This document shows, one piece after another, positions 12,536-23,993 of a stretch of DNA of 64,000 nucleotides. Made by a program: the position numbers and the translations under genes. The stretch's first letter is position 1. Each line of letters opens with the position of its first letter. This DNA is from Archegozetes longisetosus. Its lineage: Eukaryota > Arthropoda > Arachnida > Sarcoptiformes > Trhypochthoniidae. Below the pieces are notes generated by a model, which was given only the letters and a program-made list of their open reading frames with translations, made no database searches and was not told the DNA's origin. Location of the stretch: the NCBI GenBank assembly GCA_018873245.2, contig JAEMBT020000001.1, positions 10,818,220 through 10,882,219 on the forward strand, written 5' to 3'.

Positions 12536-13350
12536 GAGGAATGCATCGAGAAACGGTTATCTCTGAATGAGGTAATTCGGGCTAATGTGTCTAAAGGGGT
12601 TCCTGATCCCCCACTCCTAAGTGTGATATATCATTGTATTCAGTTCGTCAAACTGAACATTTTGATACCACACTTGACTACATCCAACTCGAACCTGACC
12701 ACTTCGGGACAATTTCCGACGGGAGTGGCTGACCCGGCCAAGTGATATATCATTGGACACAGGATATCGAACTGAGCATTTTTATACCTCACTTGATCAA
12801 CTATCATAAATAGTTCTCGAGATATCCACCATTGTTTGGTTTAGTACCTCGTAATGGATAAACCTGATTCTCGAGTCGTAACCCAAACAAGCCTGATATA
12901 AACTAAGGGAGATTAGTTAGGTCGCTTCGCGACCTAACCTATTATACCTTACTTTTAATCAAGTTTGACTTGGGTTACAACTTGGTAAAGCCAGGTTTAC
13001 CCATTTTCGAGGGGGTTAGGTCTCGGTGGCCAGAAGTGGTCAGGTTCGAGTTGGATGTAGTCAAGTGTGGTATCAAAATGTTCAGTTTGACGAACTGAAT
13101 ACAATGATATATCACACTTGGGGGTGGGGGATCAGGAATCTCTTACATCCATTAGCCCGTATTCACCCTTTTGAAATCACTCCTGACCGCTTCAGACCCG
13201 AACCTGACTATCTTTGGTCAACTCACGACGGAATTAGCTGACCTCGTCACGTGATATATAGCTGGACTTAGCACATCGAACTGAGCGTTTTCATGCCTCA
13301 CTTGATCAATTATATTAAGTAGTTCTCGAGATATTCAACTATTAAATTTT
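12536..13350. repeat. Palindromic composite of a degenerate 60-100 bp repeat
   Basis: Two long arms are inverted copies (about 12597-12720 and 13020-13145). Within and beyond them a degenerate unit with TCAAGTG(T/A)GGTAT, a TTCAGTT core and ATATATCAC recurs in both orientations. A direct copy of the outer part lies at 12700-12830 and 13190-13345. Another piece is at 20815-21065. The sequence is GC-richer than its surroundings. Its open frames are by-products of the repeat. Confidence 0.65.
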
Positions 13351-13872
13351 TTAAAATAATGCTTACAGGTCTACCACAATTCTTCCACACACACAATTCT
13401 TTCGCACATAACCTTATCATACAATGCCCTTCTAATTGACTCCACTCCTCCACAAGTGCCACTCATTACTAATCCTCTCTAAAATAGATAAACCTAAATT
13501 TTTCAAGTCTTAACTTAAATCAAATTTGATATGAACAAATAAGGAATAGGTTGGGACACGAAGCGACTATAATATTTTGAATATCTTTAAACATTAAACA
13601 TTATCTACACTAATAACCTGTATTGATGTGTCATGATGTTAATTGGTAAAAAATTCTAAGCGAAATTTTGTATACGTTTTGTATTAGATAATTATAAAGT
13701 TATATTAAATAAAAATGATCATAACTTTTTATAAACTCAAAAGGGGCACGGATACGTAAGTATTCTCAAATAACTTTTAAAAACCTTCAAAATGACATAT
13801 CATTCATTAGTATATTGCTTTATCACTTGAAAATCTTTACTTGTAACTAGTGGTAGCCTTTTGAAAAATTAA

Positions 13873-14105
13873 TGATTTTAAAGACTGTTCGTTAGCTGAT
13901 CGAGTGAACTCCAAGGAATCCTCTTTGAGCTGAAGGAAAAGCAGTAAAAGTTTAAATAGTAATTTATGAATAACTAAGCAATTACAATTGAAATTTACAT
14001 TCCCTAGAATGCATTGAACAGTTATCAAACTAAATTAGAAATAGAAATGAAATAAAAAAATTATAAAATATATATTATGCACTTTTTAACCACCAACTTC
14101 TATTA
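13873..14105 (+). pseudogene. 3'-end remnant of the NDP-sugar dehydratase gene
   Basis: The first 75 bases match the last 25 codons of the dehydratase at 28210-29232, and the match continues through about 150 bases of its 3' flank (29160-29385). The block with AATCCTCTTTG, GCTGAA and AAAAGCAGTAAA is easily aligned. Frameshifts and substitutions destroy the frame, and the rest of the gene is missing, replaced by the repeat at 12.5-13.4 kb. It shows that the dehydratase once lay upstream of GT31 copy A, as it lies upstream of copy C. Confidence 0.8.
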
Positions 14106-14109
14106 GATG

Positions 14110-14760
14110 CATTATGAAAGGGGTAATGACATGTATATTTTATGTATTGTTGTGCAGATAATTCATAAGCGAATGTTTCATCAACCATAGATTCTCCAAA
14201 ATATCAAGAAGTTTTCTTTTGTGAATAATCAATTGATGAATATGAACCTATCGTTGTGTGCCGTGAATCTTATAGTAGAAGAACAAAGTTAATTTTTTAC
14301 TCAAATTAAAACTATTAAAAATTTCTCGTTTATTAATTTATGTTCAAATTCTTAAACTGTTCTTTAGAACTTAAAAAAAGTTAGATGATTTTAAATAGCA
14401 ATATTGACTATTTAACAAATAATCACTTTGTAAATACAAATTTTCTGATTCATAAAACGATTCATTCTCACCTTTGAGCACGATTTATAAGAGAAATATT
14501 ATACCTGTAAGCTTAAAATGGAAATTAAAAACATCATTATGTTTCATGCATTTGCAGTTCGATATATTCAAATATGAGGAAATTTCTAGTATATTAAAAC
14601 ACAACAAAAATATTTCCTTAAACATTTAAGAAAGTTTCTTATTAAAAGATAATTCCTAGAAATTTTCAAGCACTAATGAAAGGCAAATACTAGTAAAATA
14701 GTTCAATTTATTTATGTATAATAAGAATATTGTAAAAATTCTCAATTTCTATAAGTACTT
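14110..14760. repeat. Spacer between dehydratase remnant and GT31 copy A, duplicated at 30.6 kb
   Basis: Bases 14400-14700 align with 30600-30860 in the same orientation, for instance the TAAATACAAATTT block and the following 250 bases. No gene is seen. The shared spacer supports duplication of the whole dehydratase-GT31 unit. Confidence 0.65.
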
Positions 14761-15688
14761 TTATTCATACTGGTGGCTAAGAACTTTCTCTTCATCATTT
14801 ATATGGTGAGACGTACAAAACTTTTATTCAGCCTCCAATGTTGAACCGTTTAATTTTTAAAGTATTAGCAATAATTGCAGTGATATCTACATCTTCTATT
14901 TGAATGATATTGGCTGATTTACTCGCATTTACGATCAGCTCGAAAATATTTCTGTCTTTTCCTCGAATTACGAGAAATGAATGGCCGTGAACAAATTCAG
15001 GATAATATTTCTGATTAAACCTACTCCAAGGCATGAATAATATATTATTTGGGTTTCGATCAGGAGGTACTCTGCTAAAGGTAGCTCCGTATATTCCTTC
15101 TCTTTCATGATTCGAAGTGAGTAACTCGAAGACTTTATCTGGGTTTAACCAAACGTCATCTGCTCCTCTAAACACACCTTGAGCTCCTTTGCAGTAGAAA
15201 TTGGTCCACTTTAACATAGAGATTGCTTTTGCAGTTAAATTCAAATAAGCATCGGGAAAAGAATCGTCTTGAATTATATCGCAATTCGTTTCAAATTCTT
15301 TTATAATATACTGTTGTAGTGAATACGACTTGACTTTACCCAAAAGGAATCCAATGGAAATCGAGTCAATTTTAATCGATCCCCATGTGTTTCTGATGGC
15401 TTCTCTTGAAACAAAATTTTGTGGTGCAGAAAATACTAAAATCAGAAGTTTAGTCTTATTTCCTCTACAGAGATCACTGTTAAGAATATATGTATCGTTG
15501 ATTCGTTCAGATCCTGTCCTGACAAAAGGTAAACATTTTCTTGACACGTCACGAGAGTTTGCGAGAAAAGGAATGAAACCATCTTTCTTCACATGAAAGT
15601 AGGACGGAAAGTAAAGTGTTAACCAATATAATAATAATAGGACAATAAATAAGGAAAATATATGTCTCTTTAACGAAACCCTAGACAT
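14761..15688 (-). pseudogene. GT31 beta-1,3-galactosyltransferase-like, copy A, C-terminal tail lost
   Basis: The open frame 15688-14828 encodes 286 residues of a GT31-like enzyme. It has a membrane anchor at residues 12-28, then the REAIRNTWG block, a D-Y-NLTAK block, GADDVWLN at the usual DxD site and EDVDITA near the end. After IKRF the frame reaches TGA; the complete copy C has about 70 more codons. The missing tail is explained by a deletion of some 40 bases near 14825-14835, since out-of-frame tail sequence (coding for a HxINDEEK-like block) is still visible at 14775-14815. All four family motifs remain, so a shortened active enzyme cannot be excluded. The start shown is the internal methionine shared with copy D; the upstream ATG of copy C is mutated here. 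Confidence 0.75.
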
Positions 15689-15699
15689 ATTTTTGCTTC

Positions 15700-16180
15700 A
15701 AATTCTGTTGAACGACGTTTTATTTGACTAGAAATTAGTTGCAACTTTCAGGTTGAACTCTGCTTCATCTAATACTGAATCAAACGTATACTAATTTTTT
15801 GTCGCTTTTGTGAATTCTAAAAATATATTCAATTCATATATTTATTGATGATACGCTTGTTTTATTTTATATTTTACATTTATATCATTTTGAGCATTAA
15901 AAGTATCTATTTATGATAAAACATTGAAAAGAAAGTCATGTGATCCAATATTTCAAGGCTTTACTCGATTGGAACAGTTCTAATTTATATTGAAGGTAAT
16001 GAGAATAGAAGACAGATAGGAACGAGAGAATTTGAATCAAATATGGACACAAATTAAATTAGCTGAGTAATGCATTTATAGTTTAATCATTATTTTATTC
16101 AGTTAGAGCAAATTCTTAACGCAAAATTAATTTTCATATTTATTGACTAAATATTGTTGAAATCAAAAGTAGTTAATGAA
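15700..16180. promoter_or_regulatory. 5' flank of GT31 copy A, conserved with copies C and D
   Basis: Bases 15700-16060 align with 35110-35700 and, inverted, with 60480-60980, apart from an internal deletion of roughly 250 bases. A TCATGTGA motif (15936-15943) is preserved in all three flanks. No TATA box is obvious. Confidence 0.5.
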
Positions 16181-16189
16181 CAATCATAT

Positions 16190-17203
16190 TTAATATCTTG
16201 TGTACAATCCTTTAGCTTCCTTGAGCTTTCTAATTCGTTTTGGCATCAAATCGAATAGATTTTTAGTCTGCAAGCGTTATCGTTGACCAATATTTCTAAA
16301 TTTCTCTTTTTAATTTTTGATTTTGAGACGCAGATCACCAGGTCTTTGCTCAATTAATGCCCGCTGATGCTCTATCGCATTCATATTTGAACTTTGAGGT
16401 TGCCATAAGAGGACAATGATGTTATTATTTTCGAAAATTTCTTTGAGACCCTAGCAGCGTGCTTAGGATCATTATCCTGTTGATAAGTAAAGCCCTCTCC
16501 GATTCCAAGATCATTGGCAGAGTTTAGTCAATTTTCCTGCAAAATGTTAATATAATCTGTGGCTTTTATTGTTCCATCTATGAAACTAATTTTCCAACTC
16601 CTGTTGATGGTATTGACCCCCAAACCATGATACTATCACCTCCGTGTTTTACAGTTGGAATGACATATTTTGGGTTAAGCCCCTGACCAGTCTTACGATA
16701 TATGCGTTTGTTGCCTCTGAATAACAGAGTGTAAACTTCGACTCGTCAGACCATAAAATTTTAGCCCAATCGGTTAATGTTTTCTTCTGATGTTCTATGG
16801 CAAAGTTTAACCTTTCCTTTATATTTGCATTTGACAATATTGGCATTTTGCGAGGTCTGAAACATCCAAAATCTGCTTCTTTGATCCGATTTCTTACTTT
16901 TAGAGGTGAAATTATTAAACCCATATTCTGTTCTAAAGACTTTGAAATGTTTGGTCCTGATGCAGAGGGATCGTTCTTTACTTTCCTGATGATAAATTCA
17001 TGGTGTTGTTCTACGTTTACGTCCAGTTTTTGAAAGATAGGATATCATTCCTGTCTTTTTAAATTTTTGTATGATTGACGCAACTGTAGGTACTTTAACT
17101 TTCGTAATTTAAGCGATTATCTTATAACCATATCCTTCGCTGTAGTGAGAGGCAACCTGTTTACGCTTTTCATCGAAATTTGTGGTTTTAGGTTTGCAAA
17201 CAT
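16190..17203 (-). pseudogene. Tc1-type transposase, nearly full length, many frameshifts
   Basis: Translated in pieces, the minus strand gives the Tc1 order: a helix-turn-helix start with a RKQVASHY block (about 17180), KTGRKRRTTP (about 17030), then the open segment 16924-16649 with NRIKEADF, PRKMPILS and DWAKILWSDESKF. The last holds the second-strand catalytic Asp region. Next come KHGGDSIMVWG (about 16640), YQQDNDPKHA (about 16480, the second catalytic Asp) and a PKRIRKL end. At least five frameshifts or stops interrupt it, so the copy is dead. Length and motif order fit a Tc1-like DD34E element. Antisense open frames here are shadows. Confidence 0.8.
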
Positions 17204-17631
17204 CGTAACATCATAACCTTCATAACATTTCACCTACTAAAAATATTATAAATTGCATAAACTAAACAAATTATTTTTAAAAACTTGCTTGTGATTCAAG
17301 AAAATCGATAGACTTTGGCGGATGGTATTATTTTTTAAACATGCGAGTAATTTAATATAAAAGATAAATATAATTTAACCACAATCACAACCACTTGTGT
17401 TTCACATACTTTGAGTCATTGTACAATATTACAATTATTACATTACCTAACATTAATTTAAAGAGTAATTTTTTCTTATCATGTGCCTAAGAGTTTAGAC
17501 ACTTGAACCCGTGTTTTTAGAACGAGGTGTGAAAACTTACTTTGCATAATGTATACACTTTTCAATGCTTCCTTTCATACTTTTGTTTGACTCCCATACG
17601 TCTAATTATAAACTGTCTCATATTTTGTTTA

Positions 17632-17745
17632 TTATCGCGACCCATAGTTAACTTTTTTAGATTCTTCTTTCTCAATAACATCCTCTATTATTCCTCATAA
17701 GTGTTGAATCAGGTTGAGGTCGGAAAAATGAATTCTCACAATATG
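17632..17745 (-). pseudogene. Tc1/mariner transposase C-terminal fragment
   Basis: Minus-strand translation gives a DLNLIQHL block, an in-frame TGA where Trp is expected, then GIIEDVIEKEESKK. This is the DLNPIEHLWG signature at the third catalytic residue of Tc1-like transposases. It closely resembles the plus-strand fragment at 40.7 kb, so both come from the same family. Confidence 0.7.
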
Positions 17746-17759
17746 CAGGACATGGGTTT

Positions 17760-18600
17760 CCTGATTTTTTATTGCAAGATTATAATAATTTTTTTGTACC
17801 TCTCTGTCCAACCCTCGAAAACTTAGCTTTTAGTGATTGCAGAGACAAAATAGTGGGGCTGTTCAATTCAACATGGCTTGTGGCCTAGTATTACCACCTA
17901 TTTTCGTCTGGATTCTGTACAAAATATATCACAGGGGGCACCCTTATATATATACTTTTAAAATTTATTAATCTTGAGTTGATGCCTATTAGTAACCAAT
18001 AACACCGTTCAATCAATCAGTATTTATTGTTATTAAATCTACTTAATATGGTTCCACGTCAATTCAGAGCTGCGACAATTCAGCGCACGTTTATTATAAA
18101 TTCATTCTAAAGAAAAACAGAGACATCTAGACTATTAGGTGTTCACAGAAAATAAATTTTTCCCAAAAATGTACAAAATATAACACATATTTGGATTTTA
18201 CTATTAATATATCATTATTTATAATAGTATTCTCATTAAATGTAATTATTTTAAAAATCTTTTCCTCAATTCAAATCAACTTAATTAAAAATAAAGTTTC
18301 TGTCACCTATAAGTATTTTAGCTTGTAATTATTGGTTGAAAGTAAACACTTTTATAGGTTGAAATTTCTGTCCCGTGAATACCTATTTATTTAGAGGTCT
18401 CCGTCTTTCTTTAAAATAAGTGATAATAAATAATCAGCGCCCGAATAAACATTTCAAACAAAATTAAGTGAAACATAATTAAGTGGAACAAAATTATGAA
18501 TACAGTAAAATTTAATAAATCTGGTGAAATAAAAGTGTGACTAAAGTGTATTGAAATATAAAATCTTAAAAGTGAATTAATAAACCTAATAAAAAATATT
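17760..18600. other. Intergenic DNA, no gene seen
   Basis: AT-rich sequence between two transposon remnants; no exon or repeat that I can support. Confidence 0.45.
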
Positions 18601-18608
18601 TCAAATTA

Positions 18609-19379
18609 TTAGCGATGAAACAAATATTCTAAAGCATCTCTTTGATCATATTCTTCAACCATCTTTACGATCGTTTTGGCTGCGTCACGATATCTTTTTC
18701 GACTTTTTGCTGGTGAGACTCCGGCTGAGTATTGATTTATCTTTAGTTTATTCAAACTTTGCTCTCGTTGAATAGCATTGATGAACTTCCATATGGTTGG
18801 ATGATGAGCTGACAGATCTTAAATGTGCCATCAGAAAACCAGTGTCGATATTGAGCCAAAAATTGAAGATTTTCATTCTGGAAAATACCAATATTTGGTC
18901 GACTGACGAATCGCTATCAAAAAGCAGGAAATCTTCCCCTGTCTTTGTTTTTAAGTAAATATCACAGATGATCAATTCAGCTAAACTTGATGGAATCGAT
19001 GGCGCTTGGCTTGTCGCTTGTCTTTTTCTTTGAATTGTTCTTGTAATAGATGCTGTTGATGGTAACTGCGCTGCTGTTCCTTGAGAAACACTAATAGAGG
19101 ATTGTGCGATGATATTGTTGGTAGCTAATTGAGTATTCATAGCAGTACCTTTGATATTTTTGATGAGTCTTCTAGCACTCAAGTCGGCTGCGTCAGGAAC
19201 ATGATTAATTCACCATCTTCAGTATGACAGCAACCACAACACCTCGCTTTACTGTACAGGATGCACCTCCAGATGGTTTTGGTGACGCTAGTTCTCTCCT
19301 TTCTCAAGATGAATCCATTGTAGACCAGCAAATCTTTGTCCTTTTCACTTTTAAGGAAATCAAGAGACATTTTCAACAC
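18609..19379 (-). pseudogene. MULE transposase with FLYWCH finger, internally deleted
   Basis: The stretch 19379-19179 encodes a FLYWCH-type zinc finger (FLKSEKDKDLLVYNGFI, IWRC, CCGCCH). A frame change leads into 19182-18748 with the family's TKTGEDFLLFDSD block. The sequence then jumps, in another frame, to the extreme C-terminus: HPTIWKFINAIQREQSL, QYSAG and DALEYL, ending at TAA 18611-18609. The whole central MULE catalytic domain is missing, which marks this as a deletion derivative. The preserved tail matches the tail of the MULE at 46.1 kb. Confidence 0.75.
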
Positions 19380-19399
19380 ACTCGATACAAACTTATAAT

Positions 19400-20123
19400 T
19401 AGTAACGATTTTAATAACTTAGTATAGCGTTAACCAAAGCTAATATAAGAATGAATCTAGAATGCTTACTTACCCACTATTTATACAAACTTGATATAAC
19501 CAAATTTGTATAAACTTGCATGTAATTGATTGATTGTTCAAGTAAAAGTCGAATTCAACTTTCCTAAAAACGTAATTTTCATGTTGAATAATTGAATTCA
19601 GCATTGCTAAAGGTGTATTTTGTAAGTCGAATTCAGCAAGATTAAGTAGTGTAATAAGGCCTCAACTGAGTAAAGTCCACGTGTTTGTTATGTTGATATG
19701 CAAAAACAGTCTAAACCTGATACCTTGCGTCTTATTTAAAGGTTTACCAGTTGCAAGATTTTAAGACCCGCACTCTACCTATGTTTTTACTACTTGTAAG
19801 CTCAGTAGAACTTTTTCTGACTCCTCTTGTCTTGGAAATTTTAAGGCACCCAGTCTATGCACTTTTAACGACTTGTTCACTCAGTCAGAGGCGCAACGCA
19901 GGTGTTAAACATTAATACATATATAGTGCTTATAAACATATAACTTATGAATAAATACAAACTTACAGTTTTTGTTTTCTTTGAAGTTATCAATTGTCCT
20001 AAAATTTTAAATGCGCTGAATTTTTGTAATGCTGAATTGTCGTGGCGCAGAATTTTCGCGTTCTGCTGGGTAGGGAAGATCAGGAGGACACTCGACGAGA
20101 AAGGTGAATATACGGATACATTG
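19400..20123. other. Intergenic DNA, no gene seen
   Basis: AT-rich sequence. Short open frames on both strands at 19877-20195 overlap each other and show no recognisable domain. Confidence 0.4.
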
Positions 20124-20131
20124 GTAGACAT

Positions 20132-20229
20132 TAGTGATGTAAAATTTCTAGAAATTTTCTTTTTGATGAGAAACTTTCTAGAAAGTTTCTCGTGATAATT
20201 TCTCCAGAAATTTTCTTTTTACAACACTA
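20132..20229. mobile_element. 98-bp hAT MITE
   Basis: The ends TAGTGATGTAAAA and TTTTTACAACACTA are inverted copies. The flanks GTAGACAT (20124-20131) and GTAAACAT (20230-20237) form an 8-base duplication with one mismatch. The body is made of three TTTCTAGAAA-like palindromes. Confidence 0.8.
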
Positions 20230-20239
20230 GTAAACATAT

Positions 20240-20396
20240 ATTTTACAGGGATCGCGAATAAGCTTCCTAATGTCGGTAGAAGACTCGAAAGATTCTTGAC
20301 GGACGTGAAGGCTGTCCATTCAGGGGAAGGAAAGGCGGGATATAACTTAAGGAACTGCTTAGGTTATAGCAATCAGCAGTCTGAACGAGTGTGTGT

Positions 20397-20452
<56 letters not shown>

Positions 20453-20814
20453 AGGTAACCTCCTCGTGATTCTCCGTGGGTAACGCAAAGAACCTACACC
20501 TTTAAATCTGCTCTACTTACCCTCGAAAGAGACTTGCGTTGTCGATACCCAAAGTCTTAGACTTTCAAGAGACAGGTCGTAAGAATCGACTCGACAAGTT
20601 GCATCGATTGATACCCATGTTGAGGGGCCATGTACCCTAAAGGCCGAAGTCAGATCCTTAGATCTTTTGGGAGATTTTTCATTTATTGAGTAGAAAAGAT
20701 ATCTAAAATTTCACGTTCGTAGGCAACGAGAATTTATTGTGTCCGGCAGTTCCGGGTGGCACATACAGACAATGTTAGCTTCTCGATAAATGTAGGTCAA
20801 TATGCTCGAGTTAA
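20240..20814. other. GC-richer block of unknown origin
   Basis: Base composition shifts to roughly balanced GC between about 20240 and 20790, unlike the surrounding AT-rich DNA. It holds the GA tract but no convincing open frame. It may be a degraded transposon or retroelement terminal region; I could not assign it. Confidence 0.4.
20401..20451. repeat. (GA)n microsatellite, about 25 units
   Basis: Uninterrupted GA repeat. The serine-leucine open frame on the minus strand is a product of this tract. Confidence 0.95.
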
Positions 20815-21065
20815 AGAAACTAAAAGTTGAATATCTCGAGAACTACTTGTGATAATTGATCAAGCGAGGTATCAAATTGCTCAGTTCGATATGGTAAGTC
20901 CAACAATATATCAGTTGGAGGGATCGGTCACTTCCGTCCAGAGATGACAAGAAGTGTTCGAGTTCCGTTAAAAGTGGTCAAGTGTGATATCAAATGTTCA
21001 GATCGATGAACTGAATTCGATAATGTATTCCATTTAGGGGTGAGAGGTCGGGAACCCATTGTGTC
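20815..21065 (-). repeat. Partial copy of the 12.5-13.4 kb composite repeat
   Basis: The same degenerate units appear in reverse order: GTTGAATATCTCGAGAACTA, then ATTGATCAAG, a CTCAGTTCGATAT block and GTCAAGTGTGATATCAAA. It is noncoding. Confidence 0.65.
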
Positions 21066-21479
21066 CAGTATTCTACAGTCCCGTCATATTTTTAATACTT
21101 ACATGAATCCAGTTAATGAAGCAGAACGGATATATTATGTTTTATATATGACTATTTTTTCCAATTCTCAATATATATTCTATCAATTATTTGCTATTCT
21201 AACGCAATGAACTGATGTTCAATGCACAAGTCTTAACATCATATGAAAATCTCTCAAAGGAACTCGTCATCTGGCATGTGCGAAATCTACTCACTATTTG
21301 ACTTGAAATCTGATGATAAAAAATAAGTAATATAAAGGTTACATTGTAAGAAATTTAATTGTATAGTGAATATGAAGTTTATCATATTATTAATAAATAG
21401 GAGATTTTGCTCTATAGAAATATTACTGAAAATATTTCTTGGAGTTTTCGAGGAAATCTATCATCAAAATATAATTTCT

Positions 21480-22535
21480 ATAAATTTTCCTAATACCTAG
21501 CCTCACCCATTAAGATTTAGCAGTCTAGTAGTTGCAGTTACACTTCCAGCTCTAGACGAATTCACATACTATATTGAGTGTGTCATCACGCGTCTTAAGC
21601 AGTAGATACAGTAGGGAATATAATGCAACCAGGATTTCATTACAATAGTATTAATGAAACACTGTTACTCTCACAAACATTTTAGATATTCCAATCAAAT
21701 TTTGATTTTCAAAAATTTCAACCAGTTTTAATTTACAAGAGTAGAGTGAGAACTGACCGAATTAAGATAAAAAATGATGCCGAATTTGAATACGAACAGT
21801 CAAAGGATAGAATTATTGTATGATATCAACAAGAATCAAGAACTACAGTCAACATTATATAACATTTCTTGGAATTCAGTGATTTGTGCTAGAGTTTTGA
21901 ATTATTTTTCATTTTTTTACCTTTTTAGGTTTTATTCTTACTAAATTTCTGGTTTTCGACACATCTGTTTTAAATGCTACGAATTTTCAATTTTTGCTAA
22001 TTTTGGTTTTTCTCATCAAAGTAGACGAAATTTACTGAATTAAACTTTGTCAAATTTTCAAAGTTGTCAAAAAATAGATTTAGAACTTTATACCACTCAA
22101 GCGACGATATATTCAAACACTAATTTTTTGTGTGATGAGTGAAAAGAACACTTTTATTAAGTTAGAAATTCTTAATATTTCGAAATTATTATATTTTAGC
22201 GTAACATTGTGTTTATATTAGAAATTATCAGATCAAATTTACTTAGAGTTACAAGTCTAAAAATCACGTTTTCCAATGCATTTTTATAATTACCTGATTT
22301 TGTATCATGAAAATAAGCACTTATTCAAATTTGTTATAAAAGCATCAGTATTGATGACATGTATTCGTTCCATTTCGAGATATTACTGATCATCGAAACA
22401 CTCTTTGATGATAGTGTAATTTTATTTGATTCCAAATTGATCGATAAAATAATTGTTAATTTAAACTTAATCATAAATTTAAAACTTTCGTCAAGCTTTT
22501 GATAAATCATTTCTTTGGTTGCAGATATATGTTTC
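21480..22535 (+). repeat. Duplicated spacer X1, copy 2a
   Basis: Same sequence as 7590-12530 (minus its insertion) and 26640-27800. Between 21700-22490 and 26870-27660 I see almost no differences, which indicates a recent copy or gene conversion; the 7.6-12.5 kb copy is clearly more diverged. Confidence 0.8.
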
Positions 22536-22995
22536 GTTGCACTAATAAATTACTAAATTATTAGTGAAATACTGTTACCCTCGCAAACATTATAGATATT
22601 CCAATCAACTTTTGACTTTTAATAAATTTTTATTAAAAAATTCAGTACTGACGGAATTCAATTCAAAAACGCTCCAAATTTGAATAGGGTCTGTCAAATG
22701 ATAGAATTGTTTTGGTATCAACAAGGAGCGAGAACTATATTCAACATTGTAAAAAATTTCTCAAAAATCGATGGTCTGTGCTAAAGTTTTTTAAGATATT
22801 TTTCAATATATCACCGTTATAGGACGTTATTCCGGCAAAATTTCAGGTTTTCGATCCACCTGTTTTAAATGCTACGAATTTTCAATTTTTTCTAATTTTG
22901 GGCTTCTGAGTCAATCAAAGTAGGAATCAAAGTAGTCGAGATTCACTGAATTAAGCTTTATCAAATTTTTCTCCAGATTTTAATAGTCCTATTTG
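22536..22995 (+). repeat. Duplicated spacer X1, partial copy 2b, left part
   Basis: A second, more diverged copy of the middle of X1 directly follows copy 2a. It is interrupted at about 22996 and resumes at about 23650. Confidence 0.7.
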
Positions 22996-23650
22996 TTTGC
23001 CAAAGAACCCTGATTAACTTTGCCCTAAACTACTATATTATTATGAACATAGCAAATGAATAAGAATTTTATATTGAAATTATATACCCAAGCGTACTAT
23101 TGTTATAGTTATGTTAGGCTAGATTAGGTTATTAATGTTAGTAGTATTCGTAATATTAGTAGTGATTGCAATGTTAGTAGTGTTAAGAGTGTTAGTGAAA
23201 GTCAAACCCGAGGAGTGCTCTTGTCCCTACTCCATTTCCACACACACATCATCAAATCGATATCCAGTGATTACCCCAATCCGATTCTGGTCATCAGCCG
23301 AGGGCAGATCTTCACCGATCGCATGTTAAGGCTGCACCTGGGCCTCGGTGGCAGGCTCAGAGTGGACCAAACGACTACGATCATACTTAGACGAACTCAT
23401 AGTTTACTCAATAAGATTATTGAACATACCTTGCAATATTACGTTACTATAAGATTACTCTATATAAACATATAGTAATGTAATATTGTAAGTTCAATAT
23501 TAATATTGTGTATCATATACAAAACTTTAACTCTCTCTAGCGCAAAAACTACTCGATGGGTTTTGTTGAGTCTAGCAAACAAATTTCCCTCATAATGTTT
23601 ACTTTTAAAATATGCAATAAAATTTAGGATGAGTATTATCCTAGGAACCC
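22996..23650. other. Insertion into X1 copy 2b, origin unknown
   Basis: X1 sequence stops at 22995 and resumes at 23650. Between them is a segment with GTTAGTAGT-type short repeats (23120-23200) and a GC-richer core (23200-23400). Short plus-strand open frames in the core show no recognisable domain. Confidence 0.45.
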
Positions 23651-23930
23651 ATAGAGAACACGCAAACTTCTTTAAGACCTGTGGCTCATTGACAAGTGTT
23701 TATTAATATCAGGAAAATAAGTAAATAAGTAAATAATGATATAGACTTCTCAATATCTTAAATTAAACTAAATATATGCTAAGGCATTGACTAGTATTTC
23801 GTGTGATAACTGGGAAGAAAATTTTTAATTAAGTTAAAAATTCTTAAAACTTCAAAATTATTATATTTTAGCATAACAATTTAGTTAAATTAAAGCAAAT
23901 ACAAATAAAATCTTCATTTTATAAACTTCA
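23651..23930 (+). repeat. Duplicated spacer X1, copy 2b, right part
   Basis: Aligns with 11950-12130 of copy 1, including the GACAAGTGTTTATTAAT-like and AAAATTTTTAATTAAGTTA blocks. Confidence 0.7.
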
Positions 23931-23993
23931 GCAGAATTATCATAAAACCACTTCAATTTTCTTTCAACTCTCAACCCATATGGCAGTCATGAA

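Noticed and set aside
15330..15596. Repeated antisense frames within the GT31 copies (also 25439-25681, 34738-34977, 61085-61351)
   Set aside because: They mirror the conserved GT31 coding region; their similarity to one another follows from the duplication.
20267..20488. Serine-leucine repeat protein
   Set aside because: It is the translation of the (GA)n microsatellite.
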